A stretch of DNA of 64,000 nt from contig JAAOED010000014.1 of the NCBI GenBank assembly GCA_016466735.1, forward strand, positions 1 through 64,000, read 5' to 3'. The notes beneath the pieces were generated by a model. The model was not told the DNA's origin. It saw only the letters and a list, made by a program, of their open reading frames with translations, and did not search any database. Positions 17,954-27,096 of the stretch are shown here, piece after piece; positions within the stretch are counted from its first letter, which is position 1, and each line of letters starts with the position of its first letter. A program made the position numbers and the translations under genes. This DNA comes from Weissella confusa (GTDB lineage: Bacteria; Bacillota; Bacilli; Lactobacillales; Lactobacillaceae).

Positions 17954-18616
17954 ATGACGAAGCTATACTTCATCCGCCACGGTAAAACAGAATGGAACGC
18001 AGAGGGCCGTTTTCAAGGGGCAGGTGGTGACTCACCATTGTTGCCTGAATCATACGACCAAATCAAAATGCTTGGTAATCACTTGAAAGATATTGAATTT
18101 GCACACGCCTTTTCAAGTCCAATCAAGCGTGCCCGCATCACAGCCGAAGAAACGTTGGCAATGCTTAACAAGCGCCCTGAATTGACGTTTATGGACGGCT
18201 TGAAGGAGTTTTCATTCGGTGTTTGGGAAGGCATGAGCTTCGGTGAAGTGCAAGAGGGTTGGTATGACATGTACGATGCTTCTCGTAACCACCCAGAGAA
18301 GTTCGATGCAAGTCAAGTTGAAGGAGCTGAGTCATTCGAAAGTGTTCAAAAGCGTTTCCGTGAGGCGGTTGAAGAAGCTGTCGCGACATATGGCGGTGAA
18401 GATGTGAATTTGGTCTTCTTTAGCCACGGCGCTGCGTTGACGACGGGAATGGGTGGTCTAACTGGCATTCCATTGGCTGATTTACGTGCACGAGGTGGCT
18501 TGGGGAACACAAGTACATCAATCCTAGAAACACATGATGGTCACACGTTTACGGAAATTTCACGAAATGATACAAGTTATTTGGGCGTCGCAAGTGATGC
18601 CTCAAATACAATTTAA
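17954..18616 (+). CDS. Histidine phosphatase family protein (phosphoglycerate mutase-like)
   Basis: A 220-residue member of the branch-1 histidine phosphatase superfamily. The catalytic RHG motif is in LYFIRHGKTEWNAEGRFQG (about 4-22), the acid-base glutamate in FGVWEGM near residue 92, and the second histidine in VFFSHGAAL near 156. Such proteins are cofactor-dependent phosphatases or mutases; the substrate cannot be told from sequence. It follows the structured RNA region with a strong AAGGAG site and no terminator between, so the RNA could also be a 5' leader. It is 20 bp before the TPR gene. Confidence 0.9.
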   Translation: MTKLYFIRHGKTEWNAEGRFQGAGGDSPLLPESYDQIKMLGNHLKDIEFAHAFSSPIKRARITAEETLAMLNKRPELTFMDGLKEFSFGVWEGMSFGEVQEGWYDMYDASRNHPEKFDASQVEGAESFESVQKRFREAVEEAVATYGGEDVNLVFFSHGAALTTGMGGLTGIPLADLRARGGLGNTSTSILETHDGHTFTEISRNDTSYLGVASDASNTI

Positions 18617-18636
18617 AGAGAAGAAGGATTTTTAAG

Positions 18637-19305
18637 ATGACGCAACCAGAAAATGCAGCACAAGCAGATATCGCTCGCTTGGTAAGTGAGATTAACGCTA
18701 ACCCAGACAACTGGCAAGCCTATGCAGACTTGGTGGCTGTTTTGGTTGCCACGGAAAATCTTGTGGAAGCTGAAGAATTGGCTTTGAAGAGTTTGGGATT
18801 GTTCCAAGCTAACGATGAAGCCTTGCAAAACTTACTTTACGCGGCTGGAAATGTTTACTACGTTGCCGGTGACTACGCGCGTGCGAATGAGTTTTTCGCT
18901 AAGATTACTGATTTAGATATTTTGCACGATGCAACGGTTATGCAAGCCCAAGCATGGTATGCACAAAATCAATTCCAAAAGGCATTGGTATTTGCGTTGA
19001 CGGCAGTAGAGCAACAACCAGAAGACGTTGCCGCCCAAGTGCTACTGGGTAACATTTGGCTTGGTTTGCAAAACATGGATAAGGCAATGGCTGCATTTAA
19101 TGACGCTATCCATGTGGACCCAATGAATTTTGATGCTAATTTCGGTCGTGGTATTATCGCAATCGTTGATGGTGACCGTGAAAATCAATGGTCAGCCACG
19201 GCTGAAATGATTGATATGGAACGATACCGCGCCCAAGCCCAACGATTGGATGAAATCGTACAACTACTATCAGGGAGTCGTGTAGATGAGTCAGAGTCAA
19301 ACTAG
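18637..19305 (+). CDS. Tetratricopeptide repeat protein
   Basis: A 222-residue soluble protein made of helical TPR repeats; clear ones are near residues 68-100 (AAGNVYYVAGDYARANEFFAK), 103-135 and 137-170 (LLGNIWLGLQNMDKAMAAFNDAIHVDP). TPR proteins are protein-binding scaffolds. Its 3' end overlaps recD2 by 20 bp, and a TPR gene before recD2 is common in lactic acid bacteria, so the two are probably translationally coupled. No specific function can be assigned. Confidence 0.88.
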   Translation: MTQPENAAQADIARLVSEINANPDNWQAYADLVAVLVATENLVEAEELALKSLGLFQANDEALQNLLYAAGNVYYVAGDYARANEFFAKITDLDILHDATVMQAQAWYAQNQFQKALVFALTAVEQQPEDVAAQVLLGNIWLGLQNMDKAMAAFNDAIHVDPMNFDANFGRGIIAIVDGDRENQWSATAEMIDMERYRAQAQRLDEIVQLLSGSRVDESESN

Positions 19306-21823
19306 TTTGTTCGATGGCCCAGCGGCATCGGATGAAACGCCGACTGTCACTGGGCAAGTGAAGAATATTCTGTTTGCTGCCCAAGATTCTTTTTATAAAG
19401 TCATGATAATCGAAGTAGCCGAACAAAACTTCGATTATGATGATACTGAATTAACGGTGACTGGTAGTTTTGGTGATATACAAATTGGGGCTAGTTATGA
19501 GTTTAAGGGTCGGTTAACGACGCACGCACGTTATGGGGTCCAGTTTGCGGCTCAGAACTATCAACGTCAGGCGGCAAGTACAACGTCTGGTTTGGTTGCT
19601 TATTTATCAGGTGACCAATTTCCAGGGGTTGGAAAGGCGACAGCCACGAAAATTGTTGACGACCTTGGGATTGAAGCGATTGATAAGATCTTGGAATCGC
19701 CAGATATCTTGATTGAAACCGGTATTTCAACCAAATTGCAAGAAGTCATCGTGAAGCAGTTGCAACAATCGGACGGTATGGAACGCGCAATCATCGCGCT
19801 TAACGATTACGGTTTCGGTTCTGCCCTCGCCACTGTGATTTACCAAAAGTATCAGCAGCAAACCTTACAGATTTTAAAAACTAACCCTTATCAAATGGTT
19901 ATCGATATTGAGGGTGTTTCATTTGCTCGTATCGATCGTTTAGCAGCTCAGCAGGGAATTGATGCGTTGGACGCGCGTCGTATCCAAGCAGGTGTTATTT
20001 CCGCAATCAACCAGGCAACGTTTGAGTCTGGTGATACCTTTATGCAAGTTGAAGCGTTGCTACAAACCACGCAACAAATTCTTGAACGTTCTCAAAATGC
20101 ACGCATTGATCCAGCGCTGATTAAGCGAGCGCTATTAACTTTGACGTCAGATGGTATCGTGATTGCTGACGGGCAGAACTTGTACATTAAGGCGTTGTTT
20201 GAGGCTGAACGTGAAATCGCGCAACGCATGGTGCGCTTAAGCAAAACGAAGAATAGTGAATACAAGCGCGCTGATGTTGTTAAACAACTGGCTGAAGTTG
20301 AGGAAGAGAATCCATTTCCGTATGACGATGTGCAGCGTGATGCGATGATTGCGGCTTTGATGAGTAATCTCTTTATCCTGACGGGTGGACCCGGTACAGG
20401 AAAGACGACCATTATTAATGGTGTTGTGGCGACTTTGAAAAAGTTGTTGCAAGATGAAGGAATGAAGTGGGATGAAATTAGCGAGAGTATTCGTTTAGCG
20501 GCGCCAACTGGTCGTGCAGCCAAGCGACTTTCTGAATCTACCGGTATGCCGGCTTCGACAATTCACCGTTTGCTAGGCATCACTGGTCGTGAGAACACGG
20601 ACGACATTGATATTGAGGAACTAAGCGGTCGTCTGCTGGTGATTGATGAGATGTCGATGGTGGATACGCAACTATTCGATTTATTGTTACGTGCGATTCC
20701 AAATGGCATGCAAGTTATTTTGGTTGGCGATAAGGATCAGTTGCCTTCTGTCGGTCCTGGTCGTGTTTTCTACGACTTGTTGGCTAGTGGACTGTTGAAT
20801 TATCGTGAGTTGGAAACGATTCACCGTCAAGGTAAGGGATCAACAATTATTGAGCTGGCGAGCTCAGTGAAGAGTGGTGTATTGCCAGCGAACTTTACCG
20901 AGCGCCAGCCTGACCGATCATTTTTCCCAGCGCAAACAAATCAAGTGCCACGAATGGTTGAACAGATTGCCACGAGTTGGAAGGAACGCGGGAATTCGGT
21001 TGCTGATATGCAAATTCTAGCGCCAATGTATCGCACGCCAGCTGGTGTACACAATCTAAATGCCGTGGCACAAGAAATCTTCAATCCAATGACGGCCAAG
21101 AAGCGCGAAATTCATATGAAGCTGGGCGAGTTGGAATTTAACTTCCGCGTTGGTGACAAGGTTATGCAGACGGCTAATGATCCGGAGCATAATGTGTTTA
21201 ATGGGGACATTGGTTACATCACGGCAATTATGCTGGCGAAGGACAAAAGCAACGAAGATAACACGGACAACATCACAGTGGCGTTTGATACCGGCGAGGT
21301 TGAATACACCCGCCAGAATTGGAATCAGTTGACGTTAGCGTACGCAACGACGATTCACAAGGCGCAAGGTGCTGAGTATAAGTTGGTTATCATGCCACTC
21401 GTGAATGCGTTTAGTCGTATGCTACAACGTAATTTGCTATATACCGGGTTAACACGTGCAAGTGAATCATTGGTCCTGATTGGCGATGTGAGTGCTTATC
21501 AACGCGCAGCCGAAACTGAGGGTGTTAATCGACACACGACGTTGCAAGAACGACTACAACAAGCACAAGATGGACAGTTGCCAGATGTGCCGGACGATGA
21601 CAAATCATTGGCAGCCGTAAATGCGATTAATCAAAAACCAGTAGCAGTTGTACCGGTAGATGAAGAAAATGCGACCATCGATGACACACCAGTGGTTGAT
21701 GAAATCGTGCAAGCAGTCGCAGAAGATGATGACGATTTGCTAACGATTGCGAAGATTATGGACGAATCCATCGACCCAAATGTGGGGATGGCAGACATGA
21801 CGCCATACGACTTCATGCCTTAA
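19286..21823 (+). CDS. recD2: RecD2-type ATP-dependent DNA helicase
   Basis: An 845-residue SF1B helicase of the RecD2/TraA type, a 5'-3' helicase not bound to RecBC. The N-terminal extension (about 1-340) has the OB-like and helix-hairpin-helix region (QFPGVGKATATKI near 112), followed by Walker A TGGPGTGKTTII near 367, Walker B LLVIDEMSMVD near 451, GDKDQLPSVGPG near 484 and motif VI-type TGLTRASESLVLIG near 720. The last 100 residues are acidic and poorly conserved. It starts inside the TPR gene. Confidence 0.95.
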   Translation: MSQSQTSLFDGPAASDETPTVTGQVKNILFAAQDSFYKVMIIEVAEQNFDYDDTELTVTGSFGDIQIGASYEFKGRLTTHARYGVQFAAQNYQRQAASTTSGLVAYLSGDQFPGVGKATATKIVDDLGIEAIDKILESPDILIETGISTKLQEVIVKQLQQSDGMERAIIALNDYGFGSALATVIYQKYQQQTLQILKTNPYQMVIDIEGVSFARIDRLAAQQGIDALDARRIQAGVISAINQATFESGDTFMQVEALLQTTQQILERSQNARIDPALIKRALLTLTSDGIVIADGQNLYIKALFEAEREIAQRMVRLSKTKNSEYKRADVVKQLAEVEEENPFPYDDVQRDAMIAALMSNLFILTGGPGTGKTTIINGVVATLKKLLQDEGMKWDEISESIRLAAPTGRAAKRLSESTGMPASTIHRLLGITGRENTDDIDIEELSGRLLVIDEMSMVDTQLFDLLLRAIPNGMQVILVGDKDQLPSVGPGRVFYDLLASGLLNYRELETIHRQGKGSTIIELASSVKSGVLPANFTERQPDRSFFPAQTNQVPRMVEQIATSWKERGNSVADMQILAPMYRTPAGVHNLNAVAQEIFNPMTAKKREIHMKLGELEFNFRVGDKVMQTANDPEHNVFNGDIGYITAIMLAKDKSNEDNTDNITVAFDTGEVEYTRQNWNQLTLAYATTIHKAQGAEYKLVIMPLVNAFSRMLQRNLLYTGLTRASESLVLIGDVSAYQRAAETEGVNRHTTLQERLQQAQDGQLPDVPDDDKSLAAVNAINQKPVAVVPVDEENATIDDTPVVDEIVQAVAEDDDDLLTIAKIMDESIDPNVGMADMTPYDFMP

Positions 21824-21856
21824 TAAGGATGTAACGGTAGCGCGTCACTAACATTG

Positions 21857-21899
21857 TGCTATAATCTACTAGTCAAGCACTAGTGAATTGTGCTAAAAT
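21857..21899 (+). promoter_or_regulatory. Tandem extended -10 elements upstream of yebC
   Basis: The direct repeat ATTGTGCTAWAAT occurs twice, 34 bp apart: TGC-TATAAT with its -10 at 21860-21865 and TGC-TAAAAT with its -10 at 21894-21899. Neither has a good -35. A small CTAGT palindrome lies between them. Confidence 0.5.
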
Positions 21900-21936
21900 T
21901 AAGCGATAAATTTTCGAATGAAAAGGGGTTTCTGAA

Positions 21937-22659
21937 ATGTCAGGACACAGTAAGTGGCATAACATTCAAGGACGTAAGAACGCCCAAGACGCAAAGCGTG
22001 GTAAGATCTTCCAAAAGCTTGCCCGCGATTTGTACACGGCAGCTAAGGCTGGCGGTGTAGATCCAGACTCAAACGCTTCATTGCGTTTGGTTATCGACAA
22101 GGCTAAGGCAGCTAACATGCCTAAGGATAACATCCAACGTGCCTTGGATAAGGCTTCTGGTGCCGGTGGCGCTAACTACCAAGAGTTGACGTACGAAGGT
22201 TACGGACCAGCTGGTGTAGCCGTTTTGGTTCAAGCTTTGACTGATAACATCAACCGTACGGCTGCTTCAGTTCGTTCAACGTTTAAGCACTTCGGTGGTG
22301 AATTGGGAACGACTGGATCAGTTTCATTCCAATTCGACCGTAAGGGTTACATTGAAATCGAGCGTACTGAAGACAACGATATCGATGAAGATCAATTGTT
22401 TGAGGACATGTTGGAGGCTGGTGCCGAAGATATGAAGACTTACGATGACCAATTCGAAATCTACACGGACCCTAAGTCATTCCCAGAAGTACGTGATGCT
22501 TTGGAAGCAAAGGGTTACACTTTGGTCAACGACGAAGTTACGATGGTTGCACAAAACCCAATGGCAGTGCCTGAGGATAAGCAAGCATCATTGGCTAGCT
22601 TGGTTGATGAACTTGAAGAAAACGATGACGTACAAGCTGTCTTCACGACTGCTGAGTAA
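21937..22659 (+). CDS. YebC/PmpR family protein (translation factor / regulator)
   Basis: A 240-residue protein with the strongly conserved YebC N-terminus ([22 protein letters not shown] in family form) and the core motifs [17 protein letters not shown] near 87 and [14 protein letters not shown] near 115. YebC-type proteins were first called transcription regulators; one branch helps ribosomes translate proline stretches. Which branch this one belongs to cannot be decided by eye. It is a single-gene unit with its own promoters and terminator. Confidence 0.95.
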   Translation: MSGHSKWHNIQGRKNAQDAKRGKIFQKLARDLYTAAKAGGVDPDSNASLRLVIDKAKAANMPKDNIQRALDKASGAGGANYQELTYEGYGPAGVAVLVQALTDNINRTAASVRSTFKHFGGELGTTGSVSFQFDRKGYIEIERTEDNDIDEDQLFEDMLEAGAEDMKTYDDQFEIYTDPKSFPEVRDALEAKGYTLVNDEVTMVAQNPMAVPEDKQASLASLVDELEENDDVQAVFTTAE

Positions 22660-22669
22660 TCATCTCATG

Positions 22670-22699
22670 AAAAAACGACCAATTATTGGTCGTTTTTTT
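22670..22699 (+). terminator. yebC terminator
   Basis: The stem (A6)ACGACCAA with TTGGTCGT(T7) and a short loop is a perfect Rho-independent terminator and, by symmetry, could work in both directions. Confidence 0.92.
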
Positions 22700-22712
22700 G
22701 TAGGCGCAAAAG

Positions 22713-22741
22713 TTGACGATGTGAACAAAAAGCGATAAAGT
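22713..22741 (+). promoter_or_regulatory. Promoter of the purine permease gene
   Basis: TTGACG (22713-22718), a 17-bp spacer and TAAAGT (22736-22741). Transcription would start near 22748, giving a leader of about 180 nt. Confidence 0.65.
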
Positions 22742-22765
22742 AGTAAACAATTATTAATAACTTGA

Positions 22766-22917
22766 GTCGTTAACGTGTTTCGCCACAGACTCGGAACAAA
22801 ACGTGCCTGGTATAGCTATATGCCTGACACCGTTAACGACGCCGAGAGTAGTTACTTTTGGCGTCGTTTTCTTTTCCTGTATCATTTGGCGAACCGTAAT
22901 GATACGGGATTTTTTTT
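22766..22917 (+). promoter_or_regulatory. Structured leader with alternative stems and two terminators (candidate riboswitch)
   Basis: A 10-bp helix (22766-22775 with 22831-22840) closes a 55-nt region containing the hairpin GGTATA/TATGCC (about 22809-22824). Its 3' strand overlaps the 5' strand of a terminator (22835-22843 with 22860-22868, followed by TTCTTTT), so the two folds exclude each other. A second strong terminator follows (22876-22886 with 22898-22908, then eight T to 22917) and touches the ribosome-binding site. This is the logic of a transcription-attenuating riboswitch. The classical purine aptamer motifs are not seen, so the ligand and class are unknown. Confidence 0.65.
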
Positions 22918-22930
22918 AGGAGAGATAAGC

Positions 22931-24385
22931 ATGTTAGAACGCTTTTTTAAGCTGTCAGAGAACAATACGACAGTTCGAACAGAAGTGATTGCCGGTATTA
23001 CAACATTCGTTGCGATGGCGTACATCATTTTCTTGAATCCGTCAGTATTGTCTATGACGGGAATGCCAAGTCAAGGAGTTTTCTTGGCAACTATTTTGAC
23101 GGCCGTTGTGGGAACCCTTATCACGGGACTTTTTGCTAACTTGCCATATGCCTTGGCACCATCAATTGGTATGCAAGCCATGTTCACGTACACGATTGTT
23201 TTCGGCCTCGGGTACACGTGGAAGCAAGCGTTGGGAATGGTGTTCTTGGTCGGCTTGGTTGACGTGATTATCACGTTGACGAAGGTTCGATCAATGATTG
23301 TTAAGGCTATTCCTGATCAGTTGAAGCACGCTATTGCGGCTGGTATCGGTTTGTTTATCGCCTACATTGGGTTGAAGAACGCAGGATTCTTGAACTTCTT
23401 GGTCGATCCACAAAACATTATGACATTGAACAATAAGCCATTTACTGAAGGTGGTGGTGCTAAGGTTATTGAGAGCATTACAGCGAATGGTGGGACGACG
23501 CCATCAATCTCAACGTTCTCAGAGCCAGCAGTATTGTTGGGCTTGATTGGTTTGATTATTTTGGTATTGTTGGTTGTCGCTAACGTACCAGGTGCCTTCT
23601 TGCTTTCTGTTTTGATTACGACCGTTATTGGTATCCCAATGGGGGTCACAAACACGCACATTGATGCTATGGCGTCATTCTCATCAACGTTCCACGACTT
23701 TGGTTCAATCTTCGGCCAAGCTCTTGGACCTGATGGATTGTGGTCAATGTTCACGTCACCAAAGCACGTTCTGATTGTCGTTTTGACGGTCTTCTCAATG
23801 GGATTGTCAGGTTTGTTTGATGCCATCGGAACATTTATTGGAACTGGTATGACGACTGGTATCTTCTCTGAAGCTGACCAAAAGGAGTTCTACGAAGGTA
23901 AGGGCTTCAAGTCAAAGATGGATCGTGGTTTGGTTGCTGATACGTTTGCAACGATGTTTGCGGGTATCTTTGGAACATCAAACACGACGACATTTATTGA
24001 AGCGTCAGCCGGAATCAAGGCTGGTGGACGTACTGGTTTGACATCAGTCGTCATTTCAATTGGTTTCTTGCTTGCGATTATTGCAGCGCCATTAGTTAAT
24101 GTGATTCCATCTGCTGCAACGGCACCAATTTTGGTTGTGGTTGGTATTATGATGATGAATGAGTTTAAGTTGATTACATGGGATGATATTGAAATTGCCA
24201 TTCCGGCATTCTTCACATCAGCCTTCATGGCCTTCTCATACTCAATCTCATACGGTATTGCTGCCGGATTTATTTTCTACGTTTTGATCAAGAGTGTGAA
24301 GCGTAAGTTCAACCAAATCAGCCCAATTTTGTGGGTTGTCACTATTCTGTTCTTGCTTAACTTCATTTCGTTGGCAATTAATTAA
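22931..24385 (+). CDS. AzgA/PbuG-type purine (hypoxanthine/guanine) permease
   Basis: A 484-residue NCS2-superfamily (AzgA subfamily) transporter with about 12-14 transmembrane helices. The conserved N-terminal ITTFVAMAYIIFLNPSVLS, the ALAPSIGMQAMFTYTIVFG segment, and FIEASAGIKAGGRTGLTSVV near residue 355 are typical. Members import hypoxanthine, guanine or adenine by proton symport. ATG 22931 follows AGGAGAGA directly after a terminator; longer upstream frames would run through the leader hairpins and are rejected. It stands alone between two terminators. Confidence 0.93.
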   Translation: MLERFFKLSENNTTVRTEVIAGITTFVAMAYIIFLNPSVLSMTGMPSQGVFLATILTAVVGTLITGLFANLPYALAPSIGMQAMFTYTIVFGLGYTWKQALGMVFLVGLVDVIITLTKVRSMIVKAIPDQLKHAIAAGIGLFIAYIGLKNAGFLNFLVDPQNIMTLNNKPFTEGGGAKVIESITANGGTTPSISTFSEPAVLLGLIGLIILVLLVVANVPGAFLLSVLITTVIGIPMGVTNTHIDAMASFSSTFHDFGSIFGQALGPDGLWSMFTSPKHVLIVVLTVFSMGLSGLFDAIGTFIGTGMTTGIFSEADQKEFYEGKGFKSKMDRGLVADTFATMFAGIFGTSNTTTFIEASAGIKAGGRTGLTSVVISIGFLLAIIAAPLVNVIPSAATAPILVVVGIMMMNEFKLITWDDIEIAIPAFFTSAFMAFSYSISYGIAAGFIFYVLIKSVKRKFNQISPILWVVTILFLLNFISLAIN

Positions 24386-24397
24386 TAAACAATATTT

Positions 24398-24430
24398 AAC
24401 GCGTGATGCCTTGTGTATCACGCGTTTTTT
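24398..24430 (+). terminator. Terminator after the purine permease
   Basis: A 10-bp perfect stem (24398-24407 with 24417-24426) is followed by a T run to 24430. Confidence 0.9.
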
Positions 24431-24524
24431 GTTTTCATCGAATTTATGAAATAAAACAAGTCGAAAAATAATTGGAAAAATGGGTCGTTTTTCACTCTTT
24501 CTTTTCGAAGGAGGTGAATGAGAC

Positions 24525-25421
24525 ATGAGCGTTCAAAAACAATTTGCTTCGTTGGTACAAACTGCTGCTCAGGTACGCGCTAGTGACTTATATGTTATGC
24601 CGGGTGAAGATGGCTATCGAGTGTTTTGTTACACGGCAACCGGTATTCAACCATTAGCATCTCTAACCTTGGCTAATGGTGAAGCCTTGATTCGCCACAT
24701 TAAATTCGAAGCCCGGATGGATATTAGTGAAACACGACGTCCGCAGCTTGGTCGATGGCGTTATTTGCTGGACCAAGAACAATTGTATTTACGAATATCT
24801 AGTGTGGGCGATTTTTTGAATCGGGAATCTATTGTTGTGCGATTGATTTTTGCTGTTGATAACCAGCATATTCAGTTAACGTCCCAAAGCGATGTAGTCG
24901 CCGTGGGTGAGGCAATGACGAGTGGTGCTGGTCTGATTTTGTTGGCCGGCCAGATGGGGTCGGGAAAAACAACGACGCTCCATTATTTAGCCTATCGATA
25001 TTTGACTGAGAAAATGGTGCTGACGATTGAGGATCCAGTTGAAGTGGTGCAACCAAACTTTTTGCAATTGCAGGTGAACAAGGCAGCTCAGATGGATTAT
25101 CCGGATTTGTTGAAGCTGGCCTTACGCCATCATCCGGATGTGATGATTATTGGTGAAATCCGAGACGCACAAACGGCGCAAATTGTGGTTGAAGCAGCTC
25201 TGAGTGGCCATTTAGTTATCAGTACGATTCATGCGATGTCGCATCTGGGCATTTGGCATCGATTACGTGATTTTGGTGTACCAACCGGGACGTTGCGCCA
25301 AGTGTTAGCCGGGCTGGTTTATCAAAAGTTGATTTTGACTGACGAAGGAGTTGCCGCCGACTTAGCAGTATTAACTGGTGATGTATTGCAAGAAAGGGTG
25401 GCTGAGTGGCATGCAGAATAA
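24525..25421 (+). CDS. comGA: Competence pseudopilus ATPase ComGA
   Basis: GspE/VirB11-type secretion ATPase that powers assembly of the competence pilus used for DNA uptake. Walker A is GQMGSGKTTTLHY near residue 144; the Walker B region MIIGEIRDAQTAQIVVEAALSGHLVISTIHA near 206 includes the Asp and His boxes. Length 298, near the family norm for short ComGA. A very good GGAGGTGA ribosome-binding site precedes ATG 24525. First gene of a seven-gene operon with overlapping genes. No clear competence sigma-factor box could be recognised upstream. Confidence 0.95.
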   Translation: MSVQKQFASLVQTAAQVRASDLYVMPGEDGYRVFCYTATGIQPLASLTLANGEALIRHIKFEARMDISETRRPQLGRWRYLLDQEQLYLRISSVGDFLNRESIVVRLIFAVDNQHIQLTSQSDVVAVGEAMTSGAGLILLAGQMGSGKTTTLHYLAYRYLTEKMVLTIEDPVEVVQPNFLQLQVNKAAQMDYPDLLKLALRHHPDVMIIGEIRDAQTAQIVVEAALSGHLVISTIHAMSHLGIWHRLRDFGVPTGTLRQVLAGLVYQKLILTDEGVAADLAVLTGDVLQERVAEWHAE

Positions 25422-26409
25422 GCGGTGGCCTAAATCAGCCCAGGTTGATTTTTTTGAGACGCTGGCACAATTGATTGCTGTTGGGTATGACTTGGAAAAG
25501 GCACTGGTATCACTGCAATCCTTGTTGCCTAAGTTGCGTCAGGATTTGCAAGTTATCGTCGGCGGTTTGCGAGAAGGCCGCCATTTTTATCGGTTAATTA
25601 CCCCCTACGTTCGGGCGGAAATTCGTCGTGAACTAGCTTTTGCGGTAGTACACGGTAATTTGATGGACATATTAGCTGAAATCGGCAACCGCGAACGCCG
25701 CCGGATGCAACAAATTCAAAAGTTACGCCAACTATTGTTGTATCCGATTATGCTATTCGGTTTGTTGGCTGTGATATTTGCAGTTTTTATGCAGTTCCTT
25801 TTGCCGGAGTTTACGAATATGGGGATGGCGTTGCCGACGTTTTCTGGACTGCCAGTTGTGATATTTGCAATGACGTTTGTGCTAATTGTCGTAGGTGTTG
25901 CGGGATTATCCTGGTGGCGGCGCCATTCTTGGCTGCAGAGATTAGTTGCGATTAGGCGTTTGCCCTTAATTGGTCCGGTCATGCGGTTGAGTTTGGATTA
26001 CCAAATTTCATTACAGTTGGGATTGCTGTTGATGAGTGGTGTGAGCTTTTCGGTAATCGTAAAGCGCTTCGCAAGTTTAGATGAAGGTGGCGTTCTGAAA
26101 GATGTCAGTCGGCTGGCCGAAAAGTCACTCACGGCTGGAGAAAGCATTTCTGAATTTGTCAGGAAAGTACCACTGTTGCCTCGTGAGAGCGAACTGCTAT
26201 TTTCAAAAGGCAAGCAACAGCATGAAATTGGCCAAGAGTTTCAACTACTGGCTGAGCGGAAATTTGAATTATTAGAACGGCAAATTAGTCGTTATTTATT
26301 GATTATTCAGCCATTATGTTTTGGCGTAATCGGCTTAGTTGTCGTCGGCTTATATTTATTGATGTTAATGCCGATGTATCAAAATATGGGGGAATTAATG
26401 ACATGGTAA
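25411..26409 (+). CDS. comGB: Competence pilus platform protein ComGB
   Basis: GspF/PilC-type inner membrane platform protein, 332 residues from ATG 25411, which overlaps comGA by 11 bp. Three hydrophobic helices stand out: about 108-135, 155-180 and 300-325, with the two cytoplasmic T2SS-F domains before and between them. It is expected to anchor ComGA and help extract ComGC subunits from the membrane. An upstream GTG at 25378 lacks a ribosome-binding site. Confidence 0.92.
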   Translation: MQNKRWPKSAQVDFFETLAQLIAVGYDLEKALVSLQSLLPKLRQDLQVIVGGLREGRHFYRLITPYVRAEIRRELAFAVVHGNLMDILAEIGNRERRRMQQIQKLRQLLLYPIMLFGLLAVIFAVFMQFLLPEFTNMGMALPTFSGLPVVIFAMTFVLIVVGVAGLSWWRRHSWLQRLVAIRRLPLIGPVMRLSLDYQISLQLGLLLMSGVSFSVIVKRFASLDEGGVLKDVSRLAEKSLTAGESISEFVRKVPLLPRESELLFSKGKQQHEIGQEFQLLAERKFELLERQISRYLLIIQPLCFGVIGLVVVGLYLLMLMPMYQNMGELMTW

Positions 26410-26717
26410 AGCAAAGCAAGCGTAAAGGTTTTACATTGATCGAAGTTGTCACGACTGTTTTTATCATTGGTCTGTTGGTATTGCTAGTCTTACCAAATGT
26501 TAACCATGTGCGTGCATTCGCGGAACGTAAGCAACAAACAGCGTTGGTACAAACTGTCCAAACACAAGTTGACTTATATCGTAATGAAAACGGCAGTGCG
26601 CCAGCAAGTTTGAAAGATTTAGCGGATAAGGAATATTTATCTGAGGGTCAATTGGCACAAGTCGATAAGGCCGCGATTACATTGAAGGGAGATCGAGTTG
26701 TTGCTGGTAAGAAGTAG
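26403..26717 (+). CDS. comGC: Major competence pseudopilin ComGC
   Basis: A 104-residue prepilin with the class III leader KRKGFTLIEVVTTVFIIGLLVLLVLPNV (in two parts, about 6-33); cleavage is expected between Gly9 and Phe10, giving a methylated Phe N-terminus. The soluble part (about 35-104) is the size of known ComGC heads. ATG 26403 overlaps the comGB stop by 7 bp. It should form the shaft of the transformation pilus. Confidence 0.95.
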   Translation: MVKQSKRKGFTLIEVVTTVFIIGLLVLLVLPNVNHVRAFAERKQQTALVQTVQTQVDLYRNENGSAPASLKDLADKEYLSEGQLAQVDKAAITLKGDRVVAGKK

Positions 26718-27096
26718 ACCCGCATTTACTTTAATCGAAAGTATTGTTGTGTTGGGGATTATCAGTGCATTAGTAACCGGCTTTTCAGTATTGAAAAGGC
26801 CTGAAACACAGACCTGGTCAAAATTCGAACGTGAATTCAGCGAAGCATTCATGCTTGCTCGGCAAAAGCAGGTTGGCTTAAATGAGACGTTCTACATCAA
26901 AGTGCGAGAGAACTATATAGATGTTGATGGCCAAGTTGTCCGGACACCAACAAATTGGATTGGTGGTAGAAAGACGGTTCGCTGCCAAGTTTTCACGATG
27001 GCACCGGGGAGCTTTTCGTTTTATAACAAAGAAACGATGCGTCGACGGAACGTGGTATTTCAACTAGGAGGTGGCACTTTTCATGTTCAGACGTAA
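26698..27096 (+). CDS. comGD: Minor competence pseudopilin ComGD
   Basis: A 132-residue type IV pilin-like protein with N-terminal RPAFTLIESIVVLGIISALVTG. The start is a TTG at 26698, preceded by GGGAGA at the right distance; no ATG is available. It overlaps comGC by 20 bp. The residue before the cleavage site is Ala in place of the usual Gly. The remaining sequence is typical of ComGD in length only. Confidence 0.85.
   Translation: MLLVRSRPAFTLIESIVVLGIISALVTGFSVLKRPETQTWSKFEREFSEAFMLARQKQVGLNETFYIKVRENYIDVDGQVVRTPTNWIGGRKTVRCQVFTMAPGSFSFYNKETMRRRNVVFQLGGGTFHVQT

Noticed and set aside
22775-22930. N-terminal extension of the purine permease in frame with an upstream ATG
   Set aside because: It would translate through the leader helices and both terminators, and the family begins at the ATG at 22931.
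24440-24524. Competence sigma-factor box before comGA
   Set aside because: An AT-rich stretch with CGAAAAATA resembles known boxes only loosely; too weak to call.
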